Shown: positions 17,245-26,567 of the stretch, piece after piece | Position numbering within the stretch: the first letter of the stretch is position 1 | Layout of the letters: each line of letters opens with the position of its first letter | Assembly (NCBI GenBank): GCA_002381185.1 | Contig: DFOA01000029.1 | Location: 33,966 to 97,965, forward strand | Reading direction: 5' to 3' | Source of the DNA: Firmicutes bacterium UBA3553 | GTDB taxonomy: Bacteria > Bacillota > Clostridia > Tissierellales > Sedimentibacteraceae | DNA length: 64,000 nt | The notes under the pieces: generated by a model | Databases searched by the model: none | What the model was told of the DNA's origin: nothing | What the model saw: only the letters and a program-made list of their open reading frames with translations | Program-made: the position numbers and the translations under genes

Positions 17245-18131
17245 TTTTTATCGTATCCCAATGTCCTCAGAAGATAATTGTTATCCCGCCAATTTTCAGA
17301 TATTTTAACAAACAGCTGCAGGTTTACCTGACTTCCCAAAAGGTTTTCTATATCCTCGCGCGCGCTTTTTCCTATACCTTTGATTTTTCTTCCGGCTTTA
17401 CCTATAATAATGCTTTTATGAGATTTTTTTTCGCACAGTATGTTTGCCCTTATATCAACTAAATTTCTGTTTTCTCTGTCTTTCATTTCCTCTATTTCGA
17501 CGGCAATTCCGTGAGGAACTTCTTCCTGCAGGTACATCAGTGTTTTTTCTCTGATAATTTCCGCAACCACAAAACGTTCAGGTCTGTCGGTTATATAATC
17601 CGATGGGAAATACATGGGTCCCGGCTTTAAATATTTAATAATAAGCTTTATTAATGAATCAACACCTACATTCTTTAAAGCAGACATAGGCAGTATATCG
17701 TCAAAAACTCCATAATTATCAAATTCCTGAGCCATCTTCATGACTGATTCCTGTTCAAATTTGTCAATTTTGTTTATTACAAGAACCTTTTTAACTTTAA
17801 GACCTTTGATTTTTTCCATAATAAATTCATCGCCCGGTCCTATTTTATTAAATTCATCGGTGAGCATTATTAATACGTCCATTTCTTCCAGTGCCGTATC
17901 CACTTCATAATTCATAAATTCTCCCAATTGATTTTTGGGTTTATGAATACCCGGTGTATCTAAAAATATTATTTGAGCCTCATCATCGGTGTAGACTGTT
18001 CTTATTTTATTTCTTGTAGTCTGAGGCTTATCTGACATTATTGATATTTTTTCGCCTATCATTGAGTTCATTAATGTTGACTTGCCTACGTTTGGTCTTC
18101 CTATTATCGTTACGAATCCTGATTTAAACAT
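17241..18131 (-). CDS. era: GTPase Era
   Basis: G1 GRPNVGKSTLMN near the start, G3 DTPGIHKP, G4 NKID and a C-terminal KH domain (GKAGRKIKGIGKSAR) are all present. It binds the 3' end of 16S rRNA and assists 30S maturation. The start is ATG 18131 (MFKSGFVTIIG) with GAGG upstream. A longer frame to 18194 would overlap cdd and adds residues not found in Era. Tightly packed with cdd upstream and recO downstream. Confidence 0.97.
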   Translation of the reverse strand: MFKSGFVTIIGRPNVGKSTLMNSMIGEKISIMSDKPQTTRNKIRTVYTDDEAQIIFLDTPGIHKPKNQLGEFMNYEVDTALEEMDVLIMLTDEFNKIGPGDEFIMEKIKGLKVKKVLVINKIDKFEQESVMKMAQEFDNYGVFDDILPMSALKNVGVDSLIKLIIKYLKPGPMYFPSDYITDRPERFVVAEIIREKTLMYLQEEVPHGIAVEIEEMKDRENRNLVDIRANILCEKKSHKSIIIGKAGRKIKGIGKSAREDIENLLGSQVNLQLFVKISENWRDNNYLLRTLGYDKK

Positions 18132-18150
18132 GTTTTTCCTCTTTCTAAAG

Positions 18151-18543
18151 TTATTCCAAATCCTCCGGCCCAAAGCTGTTAGGGAGAAGTTCATCTAATG
18201 TATATACTTCGTATGAATCTATATTTTTTGCACAAATCACTTTTATATTCCTGCCGAATTCAACCATGAACTGCCTGCAAACTCCGCATGGAAATGATGT
18301 CTTTATTTCGCTGCCCACAACAGCAACTTTTTCAATATCCTTGTAACCTTCTGATATGCATTTTGAAAAAGCAACTCTTTCAGCACATATAGTGGGGCTG
18401 TATGATGCCGATTCTATGTTGCAGCCTGTAAATACCTTACCGCTTTTGGTGTATACAGCCGCACCAACCTTAAATTTTGAGTACGGACTGTATGATTTTT
18501 CTCTTGCTTCCATAGCTATTTTTATCAATAGTTTATCTTCCAT
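18151..18543 (-). CDS. cdd: Cytidine deaminase
   Basis: 130 residues with the zinc and catalytic motifs CAERVAF and PCGVCRQ, plus the substrate loop FTGCNIESASYSPT. Tetrameric type. It deaminates cytidine and deoxycytidine to uridine forms for pyrimidine salvage. ATG at 18543 has AAGGCGG upstream. It precedes era in the conserved block. The usual neighbours dgkA and yqfF are missing here. Confidence 0.96.
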   Translation of the reverse strand: MEDKLLIKIAMEAREKSYSPYSKFKVGAAVYTKSGKVFTGCNIESASYSPTICAERVAFSKCISEGYKDIEKVAVVGSEIKTSFPCGVCRQFMVEFGRNIKVICAKNIDSYEVYTLDELLPNSFGPEDLE

Positions 18544-18613
18544 AATTACCGCCTTTCTAACATCGTAAACAATTACTTTACACTATAATAGCAATGCTTT
18601 AATTTCTTTCTGT

Positions 18614-19672
18614 TTATTCTGCCGTAACAGAACTGATGCTGTCCACAATTTGAATCCAAGTGTTTCCGGGGTTTAAATTCAATTCCTCACCGTCAATGTA
18701 AAATTTAGTCCTGTCTTTTTCAGAGCTTTTCTTCCAGATTATATCACTTGATTCTCCTTCTGTAAAATATATTCCTCTTCCTGTGCCTATAGTTTCCAGG
18801 TACAGTCTACCTGCACTGTCCAGGACGCTTTTAGGAGCCTCTAACACCATTATATTTTTAGTTTTAAGCTGTTCATTATCTAACTCATCCACATGTTTTT
18901 CTTTGTCTTTAAACCGAAAATAAAGCTTCAGCTCATCATCGTAGATATAATCAGTTGTATTTTCTCTATTATATGTAATATTAATTTTTTTAGCTACTGA
19001 GCTGTCATATTTTTCAGAAATAGACTTGCTTTTTTCATTGAAATTATATTTTTGAAAATTCCCATCGTCTCTGAATCCGAGACGTTTCGCTTCATCCCTT
19101 ATGGATTTTAATGTTGTGTACATATTGTGGGGTGCGAATTTTCCTGTGTTATTGTAACGCCACATGGCTCCTGAATAAAGACCGTCTATTTCCGCCGCAC
19201 CAAGTCTTTTTATTTCTGCAAAAGCATCTTCACTTCCGCCAACATGTACGAAAATAGCGTCATTTTCAAGAGCATAATAAATAATGTAAGGTCTTGCGCT
19301 TCTTACAGGGCCTACCATTTCAGGTTCCTTTGCCAAATAAACAGCAAGATACCTTGTATAAGGATATTCAACCTGAAATTCATATATTATTTCAGCACTG
19401 TTAAGACCGGCCTGCCATCTTGCATCCGGATGATTGTCAATGGACACTGCTACCGGCCGTTTGGACAGATCTTCAGGATAATATTTCAAGCCGTCCAGGG
19501 GCGAAACAATTTTGTTTGGGTCATCCTGTTCTATTTCTTCTAATCCGATTATTTCTTGTTCCTCTTCTGCCGGAGGAGGTGCTTCTGTCTCTTCCTTCGG
19601 TGCCGATGCTTCCTTGCTGCAGGAAACAGTAAGAAGCATAACAATTAATAAACTTACTATTATTTTTTTCAT
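18614..19672 (-). CDS. DUF3048 lipoprotein (YerB family)
   Basis: Signal MKKIIVSLLIVMLLTVSC with lipobox Cys18, then an acidic low-complexity linker (EETEAPPPAEEEQ) and the DUF3048 domains starting DGLKYYPEDLSKRPVAVSID. NHPDARWQAGLN, EYPYTRYLAVY and VGPVRSARPY are typical. It is extracytoplasmic and membrane-anchored with unknown molecular function. It is inserted between ybeY and cdd, where dgkA would be expected. ATG at 19672 has AAGGAT upstream. Confidence 0.85.
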   Translation of the reverse strand: MKKIIVSLLIVMLLTVSCSKEASAPKEETEAPPPAEEEQEIIGLEEIEQDDPNKIVSPLDGLKYYPEDLSKRPVAVSIDNHPDARWQAGLNSAEIIYEFQVEYPYTRYLAVYLAKEPEMVGPVRSARPYIIYYALENDAIFVHVGGSEDAFAEIKRLGAAEIDGLYSGAMWRYNNTGKFAPHNMYTTLKSIRDEAKRLGFRDDGNFQKYNFNEKSKSISEKYDSSVAKKINITYNRENTTDYIYDDELKLYFRFKDKEKHVDELDNEQLKTKNIMVLEAPKSVLDSAGRLYLETIGTGRGIYFTEGESSDIIWKKSSEKDRTKFYIDGEELNLNPGNTWIQIVDSISSVTAE

Positions 19673-19682
19673 AGTCAGATCC

Positions 19683-20135
19683 TTATTTAAAGATTTGCAG
19701 TTCCTTCATAATTTCTTTTTCTCTTGAGCGCATCTCATCTTTTTCCTCCAAGTCCATATGGTCATATCCCAAAAGATGAAGCATGCTGTGAACAGTGAGA
19801 TATAACATTTCTCTTTCAAGGCTGTGTCCGAAATCCTTAGCTTGTTCGATTATTCTCTGTGTTGAAAGCACAATATCTCCAAGGATTATTATGCCGTCAA
19901 ACTCATCATCGTCGTCCATAGGAAAAGACAATACATCTGTTTCTGAGTCAACATTCCTGTATTCTCTGTTAAGTGTTTTGATTTCTTCGTTGGTTACAAA
20001 AGAAACACTTACTTCAAAATCTCCTTCTGCTCCTTCTGCCTTTAAAACAGTATCAACAGCCTTTTCGATTGCCTTCATATTTTCCGGAGTAATTTCCATT
20101 ATATCTTGTCTGTTGTCAAATAATACATCAATCAT
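19683..20135 (-). CDS. ybeY: Endoribonuclease YbeY, rRNA maturation factor
   Basis: 150 residues with the zinc-binding HSMLHLLGYDH motif near residues 113-123 and NREYRNVDSETDVLSFP earlier. It is a single-strand endoribonuclease acting in 16S rRNA 3'-end processing and 70S quality control. The start overlaps the phoH stop by four bases, so coupling is likely. The order phoH-ybeY is conserved. Confidence 0.96.
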   Translation of the reverse strand: MIDVLFDNRQDIMEITPENMKAIEKAVDTVLKAEGAEGDFEVSVSFVTNEEIKTLNREYRNVDSETDVLSFPMDDDDEFDGIIILGDIVLSTQRIIEQAKDFGHSLEREMLYLTVHSMLHLLGYDHMDLEEKDEMRSREKEIMKELQIFK

Positions 20136-21094
20136 TTTTCACCCTCATATCTTTCATATGCCTTAATTATATCCTGAACAAGTTTATGCCTTACCACATC
20201 AGTTGTTTGGAAATACATGAATCCAATGTCCTCAACATTCTTTAAAATCTTTGATACGGTTTTAAGCCCTGATTTTTTGCCGTCGGGAAGGTCTATTTGT
20301 GTAATATCTCCGGTTATTACCGCCTTAGAGCCATATCCCAAACGGGTTAAAAACATCTTCATCTGTTCATTTGTAGTGTTTTGTGCCTCATCAAGAATAA
20401 TGAACGCAGAATCCAGTGTACGTCCTCTCATATATGCCAGAGGAGCTACCTCTATAAGCTGTTTCTCCACATTTTTTAAATAATTTTCCGGACCCATTAT
20501 GTCAAACAAGGCATCATAAAGAGGCCTCAAGTATGGGTCCACCTTATCCTGCAGATCTCCGGGCAAAAATCCTAGCTTTTCACCTGCTTCCACAGCCGGC
20601 CTTGTAAGAATAATTCTGTCTACTTCCTTTTTTCTGAATGCATTGACTGCAGCAGCCACAGCAAGATATGTCTTTCCTGTTCCGGCAGGCCCTATTCCAA
20701 AGGTAATATCCTTTGTATTGATCATGTCCATATATCTTTTTTGACCCACGGTCTTTGGTTTAATGACCCTTCCTGATGCCGTGGTTACAATTATATCCTT
20801 CAGTATTTCATTGTAATCTATACTATAATTTGACTTGTTGGCTTCAATTAAGTAAACTACCTTTTGATCGGTTAATTCGCCTTCCGTGTCAATTACATGT
20901 ATCATGTCCTTTAATATTTTAACAACCGCATCTGTCTTTTGCTTATCTCCCGTAACCTTGATTACGCCGTTTCTGATAAGAATATTGACATCGAAATAGC
21001 TTTTAATCACTTTAATATTCTTATCATGAATTCCTAAAAGCTTAACAAGGTTTTCTTCATTGGCTATTAAAATATTTTCTTCGTGTAAATCCAT
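20132..21094 (-). CDS. phoH: PhoH-like ATPase
   Basis: 320 residues. An N-terminal KH-like segment is followed by the P-loop GPAGTGKTYLAVAA near residue 138, the LTRPAVEAGEKLGFLPGDL signature and Walker B FIILDEAQNTT. It is probably an RNA-linked ATPase or helicase working with YbeY. ATG at 21094 has a perfect AAGGAGG. Located between yqfD and ybeY as in Bacillus. Confidence 0.93.
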   Translation of the reverse strand: MDLHEENILIANEENLVKLLGIHDKNIKVIKSYFDVNILIRNGVIKVTGDKQKTDAVVKILKDMIHVIDTEGELTDQKVVYLIEANKSNYSIDYNEILKDIIVTTASGRVIKPKTVGQKRYMDMINTKDITFGIGPAGTGKTYLAVAAAVNAFRKKEVDRIILTRPAVEAGEKLGFLPGDLQDKVDPYLRPLYDALFDIMGPENYLKNVEKQLIEVAPLAYMRGRTLDSAFIILDEAQNTTNEQMKMFLTRLGYGSKAVITGDITQIDLPDGKKSGLKTVSKILKNVEDIGFMYFQTTDVVRHKLVQDIIKAYERYEGEK

Positions 21095-21107
21095 TTATCC
21101 TCCTTGG

Positions 21108-22319
21108 TTACTCTGTCTTAGTTTCGTCTTCGTTGTTGTCCTGCATAGGATACAATCTCACTTTCTCGCCTATGTCTTCAATAACTTCTATTTGGGCTCT
21201 TAAATAAAAATAATTGTCATCTTCTGAGAAATTCAAGGATGAATTTAATATTTTAGCATCCTTGTTGCACATTTTTAATAAGTCATCATACAAAGTAACC
21301 TTCATTTTGTTCTTAGCTGTATTTTCATCTATTTCCACAGGCTTTTCAACCTGCTCATAGTATGTGCCTTTTATAAGTGCAATATCAGATAAATATGAAA
21401 TTATGGGAATTTTAACAGTACTCTCACTATAATTATAGTTTTTATAAGGGTCTTTGTCACCTATTATTTTAATACTGTTGCCATTTATTTGCAAGTAATA
21501 AACATTTTTGCTCTTATTGGTAGCAACTTCAAAATTTTTTAACTTTTCTTCTTTCATTTCAAAGTTGTAATATGTCTTACCGTATATTGTTCCTTCTGAA
21601 GGCACCATCATGAAATCTTCGGAATTTTTATTTTTAACCATTCCCATAACCAATGTCTGTCCTTCATATACGACATCGCCTTCCTTAACCATAGGCTGAC
21701 CGCTTTTTGCTATCACTTTATTTATTATGGCATTTTTGCTTGAAATAATGCTTGAAGGTTCATTGCTTTTTATTTCTGCTTTTTCAGGTTTTTTTTCTTT
21801 CACAAAAATTATTAAATTAGATCCTTCAATATAGACCTCAACAAATTTAAATTTTTCAAAGTTTGAGTAAATAAGTGTTTCTATTTTTTTTGGCTGCAGG
21901 CTTGAATGCGCTATGGGCATTGTAATGTTGTTTTGCTCCAGAACATTTATTATATTTCTTGCTGTAATGCTGTTTGTACCTACAACCTCCACATTCCATA
22001 CTAGTGAAGATAAAACATAAAGGCACACCAGTAAAATAAGCAAGCCTGCCAAAAATCCCTTACGTACTTTTAATTTCCCCAGCTTCAGAGAAAGACCTTT
22101 TTTGTTGACAGTCTCCATTTTTGTTTCTTTAATAATACCTTCGTACTTCTTGTAATCTTCGTAGGAAATTTTAAGCTTGATACCATCTTCTTTTTTTTCA
22201 ACATCCCACATGCGTATGCCTTTTTTCCGGAGTAAATTTAGGACCTTTTCTGAGTTTGCCGCCTTCAGACGGATTACAACATAACCTCTCAATAAAGCCA
22301 TCAACTTGAATATAAGCAT
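21108..22319 (-). CDS. yqfD: Sporulation protein YqfD
   Basis: 403 residues. A basic cytoplasmic N-terminus (about 1-90) is followed by one membrane helix (GLLILLVCLYVLSSLVWNVE) and a long outer domain, the YqfD/SpoIV layout. In Bacillus the gene is made in the mother cell under SigE. ATG at 22319 has AAAGGAG upstream, three bases after yqfC. Its presence is one of the main arguments for an endospore former. Molecular function is not established. Confidence 0.92.
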   Translation of the reverse strand: MLIFKLMALLRGYVVIRLKAANSEKVLNLLRKKGIRMWDVEKKEDGIKLKISYEDYKKYEGIIKETKMETVNKKGLSLKLGKLKVRKGFLAGLLILLVCLYVLSSLVWNVEVVGTNSITARNIINVLEQNNITMPIAHSSLQPKKIETLIYSNFEKFKFVEVYIEGSNLIIFVKEKKPEKAEIKSNEPSSIISSKNAIINKVIAKSGQPMVKEGDVVYEGQTLVMGMVKNKNSEDFMMVPSEGTIYGKTYYNFEMKEEKLKNFEVATNKSKNVYYLQINGNSIKIIGDKDPYKNYNYSESTVKIPIISYLSDIALIKGTYYEQVEKPVEIDENTAKNKMKVTLYDDLLKMCNKDAKILNSSLNFSEDDNYFYLRAQIEVIEDIGEKVRLYPMQDNNEDETKTE

Positions 22320-22321
22320 AT

Positions 22322-22603
22322 TTACTCCTTTTTGCTAAATATTATTTCTTCAATATTTCCCCTTATAATGACATTGTAATTATTTATTTCTTCTATCTTG
22401 AATTTTGACCCTTTTATCAAAATGTTACTTTCTATAGTTTTTATCCCCACCTGATCATTTTCATAGACAGTTATTCCTGAATGGTTTTCTATTATCACTT
22501 TTTTATTTCCATGCATTCTTAAATCAAAATTGTCCGAAAATGCGTCATTTGGAATTTCTAAATCATCTGCCAGCTTGCTCCTTAAGTTGTTGAATTTTCC
22601 CAT
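22322..22603 (-). CDS. yqfC: Sporulation protein YqfC (YabP family)
   Basis: About 93 residues beginning MGKFNNLRSKLADDLEIP. The body (HGNKKVIIENHSGITVYEND and IEEINNYNVIIRGNIEEI) matches the small YabP/YqfC beta-rich family of mother-cell sporulation proteins. ATG 22603 has AGGAGG at good spacing; the in-frame ATG at 22618 is inside that site. First gene of the yqfC-yqfD-phoH-ybeY run. A SigE promoter is expected in the 22610-22750 interval, but I could not assign its boxes. Confidence 0.9.
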   Translation of the reverse strand: MGKFNNLRSKLADDLEIPNDAFSDNFDLRMHGNKKVIIENHSGITVYENDQVGIKTIESNILIKGSKFKIEEINNYNVIIRGNIEEIIFSKKE

Positions 22604-22755
22604 ACATACCTCCTCCATAAAATTTCATTATGTTATTACATAAATGTTGTCTTATAATAAATTATGCATGTAGTCCCAAGTCTATGATTATAACCAAATA
22701 AGTAGTTTTTCTTAAAATATCATCATACGCATCATGACGAATCTAAAATTCAGCA

Positions 22756-22787
22756 ATAAAAAAGCAACAGTATTTATTACTGTCGCT
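22756..22787 (-). terminator. Terminator of the PadR/ABC operon
   Basis: GCGACAGTA, loop ATAA, TACTGTTGC followed by TTTTTT on the minus strand. It separates the ABC permease from yqfC. The remainder of 22604-22861 shows no gene. Confidence 0.88.
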
Positions 22788-22861
22788 CTAATGCGAAACT
22801 ATCAGACACAGGAACCTAATTACCAATTAAAACAGGGGGCAAGGGGACTAGCGTGTCAATC

Positions 22862-25108
22862 TCATTCCGTGCCCGCTTTCAGCGCCTCGTTCATGGATAT
22901 TTTTTCGAGCTTCATTCCGCACAGACGCTTGGTTATTTCATACACAGCAAATATCAGTACAAAGGCTATCAGGACATGTAGCGGGTTCACAATCATTGGT
23001 ACTAACATGTTGGTTATCTCCGCGACATAGGCATATAGATTGTTACCGAATGCCAGCATGAACGGTAGCCCCAGCCAGAAGCCGATAAACACCGCCGGCG
23101 CAGAACTGTTCAGAATCATCTTCGCCAACTCTTTACGGCGGTATCCAAATACCTTGAAAAGAGAGATGGTGTTCCGGCTTTCGTCAATCATCAGCGATGT
23201 TACTAGGAAGATAATAATGACCGAAATAAGTAAGGACAAGGCCGTCACAGACCCAACTATCAGTGTTGTAGGCATGGACAGGTCTTCATACTCCTCGGGA
23301 TTCCGTGCATCCATCACGCCGGCAAGCAGGCTTTCGTCAAAATTTATTTCGTGGCTGCTGAGAACGGTACGATAGCTTCCCGGAGGTTGACCTGTCATGC
23401 TGTTAAACTGGTCAAGGGGCATGGAAACAAATTGTTCACCGTAGGCTTCGATGATTCCGTCAATTCTCAAGGTGTATGATTTTCCGTCTAGCTTGTTTAC
23501 AAAACTTATTGTGTCTCCTTCTTTTAGCTTCAGACGGCTTGCCAGGGGATATGTGATATTTACTTGATTCTTAGGCAGAGTGCCGCCCAGCACGTCGTTC
23601 ATCTTGATACCGATGGAATCCGGTTCCATACCCAACAGGTAAAACTCGACTGATTCCCTGCCTTCAGGGTAACAGCGGAACGCATTGTACGGCTCCGCAC
23701 CTTCCGGAATACCATCATCGTGTAAATTCCGTACTTTCTTGAAGTTATACTCCAGTGGATACATGTATCTCTCCAGAGCCCCCCTGTCCATCACCACATC
23801 CATCGAGTAGTTGAAGGTAAATCCAAAAAGCAGTATCATCGATGCGGCACTTACTCCCAGCACTAAGAACAACAAGCGGGATATGCTCCGCACCTGCTCG
23901 CGTATCCGGAATTTGGTATTGAATTTAAACCGTTCCAGCCGAAGAGCGCGTTCTATAAAATTAACCCTTGCTTTTTTATCATCGCCTTTTATCAGTTCAA
24001 CAGCGTTTTTTCTGAGTATCTTTCGTATAATGATAAAGCTTGACAGACCGGTAAAAGCCATAGGCACCAATGCGGCAAGCGCCAGATTTAATAGAGAAAA
24101 GGTAATACCTTTATCAGGCAGGATGTAATAAACTAACATGGAGTCAACAAAGGGCCTTACGCACGGCATCGCGAGCAGTATTCCGACAAGGCCTCCTGCT
24201 GCAGACAACAGCACAGGGATTGACATATAGTGCCAAGTGAGTTCACGGCGTCGGTAGCCCTGAGCGTACAGAGTTCCGATGACTACGCTGTCAGATTTAA
24301 CTGCGCGCAGGATCATCACATCTGAAATAAGGCAGCTAAGAAAGAAAAAAGCTATTGCTACGGGAAAGCTCATGGACTTCATACTGGAGATGTTTCCCTG
24401 AGGCATATTGATGCGCTTGTTATTCACGGCATCCATCCATTCGGAAAGGGAATATCCTTTTTCACTTAAAAGCCCATGCAGCTTCGCTGTCTGTGTATTT
24501 ATATTTTCCCTGTCCCTAAAGTATGCCCCATATACAATGACCGCCTCTGGGAATGCCCGCATATCCTCGGCAGAAACAATCCCGATGCCAAAGCCGCTGG
24601 TTGGCAGCACATCGTAAAGGTTTTTTATTATATAAACGTAATTGGGTACTGCCATTGTGCCTGTTATATTATAGATTTTGCCACTCAATTCTATTTTGTC
24701 ACCTACATCCAAGCCTTGCGTCTTTAAAAAATACGGGTCGAGCAATATATCACCCGGTTTTTTAAGCCCACGCCCTGACAATACCGCAGGTATATTTATA
24801 TTGGACGAAATGCTGAGCAGCCGAAGCTCCCCACCGGGCAGCTTGACGTCGTACTGCCGGTAAGCCTCTATCAGCGCGCCGGATTCGCCCTCCAGCTCTG
24901 CAATATTCTCAATAGGCTTATTGGTAGAAAATGTAAGGTCTTCCTGTCTATATTCTTCGGCTAGACCCACTGTCATTTTTTCCAGGTTATTTGATATGCC
25001 TGTAGCCGCGGTGAAATAAAAGCTACCCAAAAGAATCAGAATAACGATACCGATATATCGTCCTTTGTTTTCATTTATTATGCGCCATACACGTTTTTGC
25101 AGAACCAT
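22862..25108 (-). CDS. FtsX/MacB-like ABC transporter permease
   Basis: About 748 residues. The first membrane helix (YIGIVILILLGSFYFTA) is followed by a large extracellular domain, three further helices (about 255-370), a second outer domain from about 440, and three C-terminal helices, the duplicated FtsX-domain layout of bacteriocin- or lipid-efflux permeases. ATG 25108 shares a base with the ATPase stop (TAATG); the ORF could also start at GTG 25114. Visually richer in G+C (many GGC, CCG and CTG codons) than the yqf genes beside it, which suggests recent acquisition. Substrate unknown. Confidence 0.85.
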   Translation of the reverse strand: MVLQKRVWRIINENKGRYIGIVILILLGSFYFTAATGISNNLEKMTVGLAEEYRQEDLTFSTNKPIENIAELEGESGALIEAYRQYDVKLPGGELRLLSISSNINIPAVLSGRGLKKPGDILLDPYFLKTQGLDVGDKIELSGKIYNITGTMAVPNYVYIIKNLYDVLPTSGFGIGIVSAEDMRAFPEAVIVYGAYFRDRENINTQTAKLHGLLSEKGYSLSEWMDAVNNKRINMPQGNISSMKSMSFPVAIAFFFLSCLISDVMILRAVKSDSVVIGTLYAQGYRRRELTWHYMSIPVLLSAAGGLVGILLAMPCVRPFVDSMLVYYILPDKGITFSLLNLALAALVPMAFTGLSSFIIIRKILRKNAVELIKGDDKKARVNFIERALRLERFKFNTKFRIREQVRSISRLLFLVLGVSAASMILLFGFTFNYSMDVVMDRGALERYMYPLEYNFKKVRNLHDDGIPEGAEPYNAFRCYPEGRESVEFYLLGMEPDSIGIKMNDVLGGTLPKNQVNITYPLASRLKLKEGDTISFVNKLDGKSYTLRIDGIIEAYGEQFVSMPLDQFNSMTGQPPGSYRTVLSSHEINFDESLLAGVMDARNPEEYEDLSMPTTLIVGSVTALSLLISVIIIFLVTSLMIDESRNTISLFKVFGYRRKELAKMILNSSAPAVFIGFWLGLPFMLAFGNNLYAYVAEITNMLVPMIVNPLHVLIAFVLIFAVYEITKRLCGMKLEKISMNEALKAGTE

Positions 25109-25803
25109 TACCACTCAATCCTTTCCGCCGGAATAATTTTATCATTCACCAATTTTTCTGCTATTTCACCGTTCTTGAGCTTGAATACTCTATTTGCCAT
25201 ACCGGCGATGGCACTGTTATGGGTAATCATTAGAATGGTCGTGCCAAACTGAGCGTTTACTTTTTGCAATAGAGACAGCACGCTCTGGGAGGTGGATAAA
25301 TCCAGTGCTCCAGTGGGCTCATCGCAGAGCAGGAGCTTTGGATTTTTAATGATGGCCCGTGCTATGGACACACGCTGCTGCTCCCCGCCTGAGAGTTCTC
25401 GGGGGAAACTGTTCTTTTTGTTGAAAAGCCCCACAGCTGAAAGCACCTCGTTCGTTTTAAGGGGGTTTTTACTGATATTGGATACAACCTCGATGTTTTC
25501 TGCTGCTGTAAGGCCCGGCACAAGGTTGTAGAACTGGAATACGAAGCCTACGCTCTCCCGGCGGTATTCAGTCAGTTCATTGTCATTAAAATCCGTAATG
25601 CGCTGACCGTCTACTTCCACCGTTCCGCCTTCCGCCCGGTCTATGCCTCCTATAATATTCATAAGCGTCGATTTACCCGAACCTGAGGGACCTAATATTA
25701 CACCGGTTTCTCCTCTCTCCATCTTTAGATCTACGCCCTTGAGCACATTGGTAATAATACCAGTGTTATAGCTTTTTGTTAATCTTGATACTGATAAAAA
25801 CAT
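25108..25803 (-). CDS. ABC transporter ATP-binding protein (MacB/LolD type)
   Basis: Walker A GPSGSGKSTLMN near residue 38, Q-loop FQFYNLVPG, signature LSGGEQQRVSIARA and Walker B LLLCDEPTGALD, then the H-loop ITHNSA. 231 residues, the standard single-domain size. It energises the adjacent FtsX-like permease. ATG at 25803 has GGAGTG upstream. In the 160-nt gap before it a CAGCA...TGCTG inverted repeat and a TTGACT hexamer are visible, so a second internal promoter is possible. Confidence 0.92.
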   Translation of the reverse strand: MFLSVSRLTKSYNTGIITNVLKGVDLKMERGETGVILGPSGSGKSTLMNIIGGIDRAEGGTVEVDGQRITDFNDNELTEYRRESVGFVFQFYNLVPGLTAAENIEVVSNISKNPLKTNEVLSAVGLFNKKNSFPRELSGGEQQRVSIARAIIKNPKLLLCDEPTGALDLSTSQSVLSLLQKVNAQFGTTILMITHNSAIAGMANRVFKLKNGEIAEKLVNDKIIPAERIEW

Positions 25804-25931
25804 ATTAACACTCCATTTCTTTTTTTATAATAATATTTTAATAACTTTATTTTATAAGTCTTTGCATATCAGCAGTTATTGCTGCCATAAAGTCAATATA
25901 AATACATCAAAAGCACCTTAAAAGCAAGAAC

Positions 25932-25975
25932 AGAGCCGACAACTTATGAGATTTCATCTCACGGTTATCGGCTCT
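25932..25975 (-). terminator. Long hairpin overlapping the KTR gene stop
   Basis: AGAGCCGA (25932-25939) pairs with TCGGCTCT (25968-25975). An inner GAGAT/ATCTC stem extends it. The KTR stop codon (25965-25967) is inside the structure. The T-rich tail is weak, so it may be a partial terminator or RNA stabiliser ahead of the ABC genes. Confidence 0.55.
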
Positions 25976-26153
25976 GCGTCTTAGCGTCCGGCTCTTTTAT
26001 AAGTGATATATTCAGTTGGCTTACATTTATCAGCGTTTCCTGTTTACACTTTGGACAAAAAAGCGGGAAATTTTCAAGCACCGTATCATCGCGTACCTTA
26101 ACCCTTGTTTTATTGCCGCAAACAGGACATAATATCCATTCGTATTTACTCAA
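25965..26153 (-). CDS. Cysteine-rich KTR zinc-ribbon protein
   Basis: 62 residues with ILCPVCGNKTRVKVRDDT near the start and FCPKCKQETLINV later, the two CxxC knuckles and KTR signature of the cysteine-rich KTR family (PF14205 type). Probably a small zinc-ribbon protein of unknown function, frequently carried near mobile or resistance-type modules. TTG at 26153 has GAGAGGT upstream and no better start exists. It is the fourth gene of the PadR operon. Confidence 0.85.
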   Translation of the reverse strand: MSKYEWILCPVCGNKTRVKVRDDTVLENFPLFCPKCKQETLINVSQLNISLIKEPDAKTQSR

Positions 26154-26177
26154 TCTACCTCTCCCTACTTGATGACT

Positions 26178-26558
26178 TCAATTGTTTTTTCCATCTCGAT
26201 GTCCGCCTTTTACTTTTTTATCCGTAACCTTTTTCATGGCCTTGTTAACTTCTTGGTCAACAGATTCTTGACAGGTATCAGCATAAGTTCTTGAATCTTT
26301 GATCAGATTGTCACAGAAAGCCGCTACGTCACTGCCCGTCACTTCGAGCACACCTTTACCCAAGGCCGCACCCTCTTCAAAAAAATCGATAATCTCCGAG
26401 AGCAAACCCGTACCGTTGTCTAGCTCAACAGGACCGATCTTAAAGAGATATTTTTGAATCTCTTTATAAACAATCTGATAATCCTGCGGAAGTGCTTTAA
26501 CGCGTGCCATGTGCGCCCGCCACTCTTTTTTGCCTTCAATGATATCTTGTATTCTCAT
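26178..26558 (-). CDS. DUF1048 protein, copy 2
   Basis: 126 residues, helical, with EWRAHMARVKALPQDYQIVY and VTGSDVAAFCDNLI. It is related to the preceding gene: both contain a LP.DYQ..(Y/W).EI core and a V.G.D(V/I)..FC motif, so they look like a tandem duplication. DUF1048 proteins accompany PadR regulators in many Firmicutes and have no known function. ATG has AGGAGG upstream. The C-terminal KKVKGGHRDGKNN is basic. Confidence 0.82.
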   Translation of the reverse strand: MRIQDIIEGKKEWRAHMARVKALPQDYQIVYKEIQKYLFKIGPVELDNGTGLLSEIIDFFEEGAALGKGVLEVTGSDVAAFCDNLIKDSRTYADTCQESVDQEVNKAMKKVTDKKVKGGHRDGKNN

Positions 26559-26567
26559 TTTATCCTC

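Noticed and set aside
22610..22750. SigE-type promoter for yqfC
   Set aside because: Expected from Bacillus, but -35 and -10 matches were too ambiguous to place.
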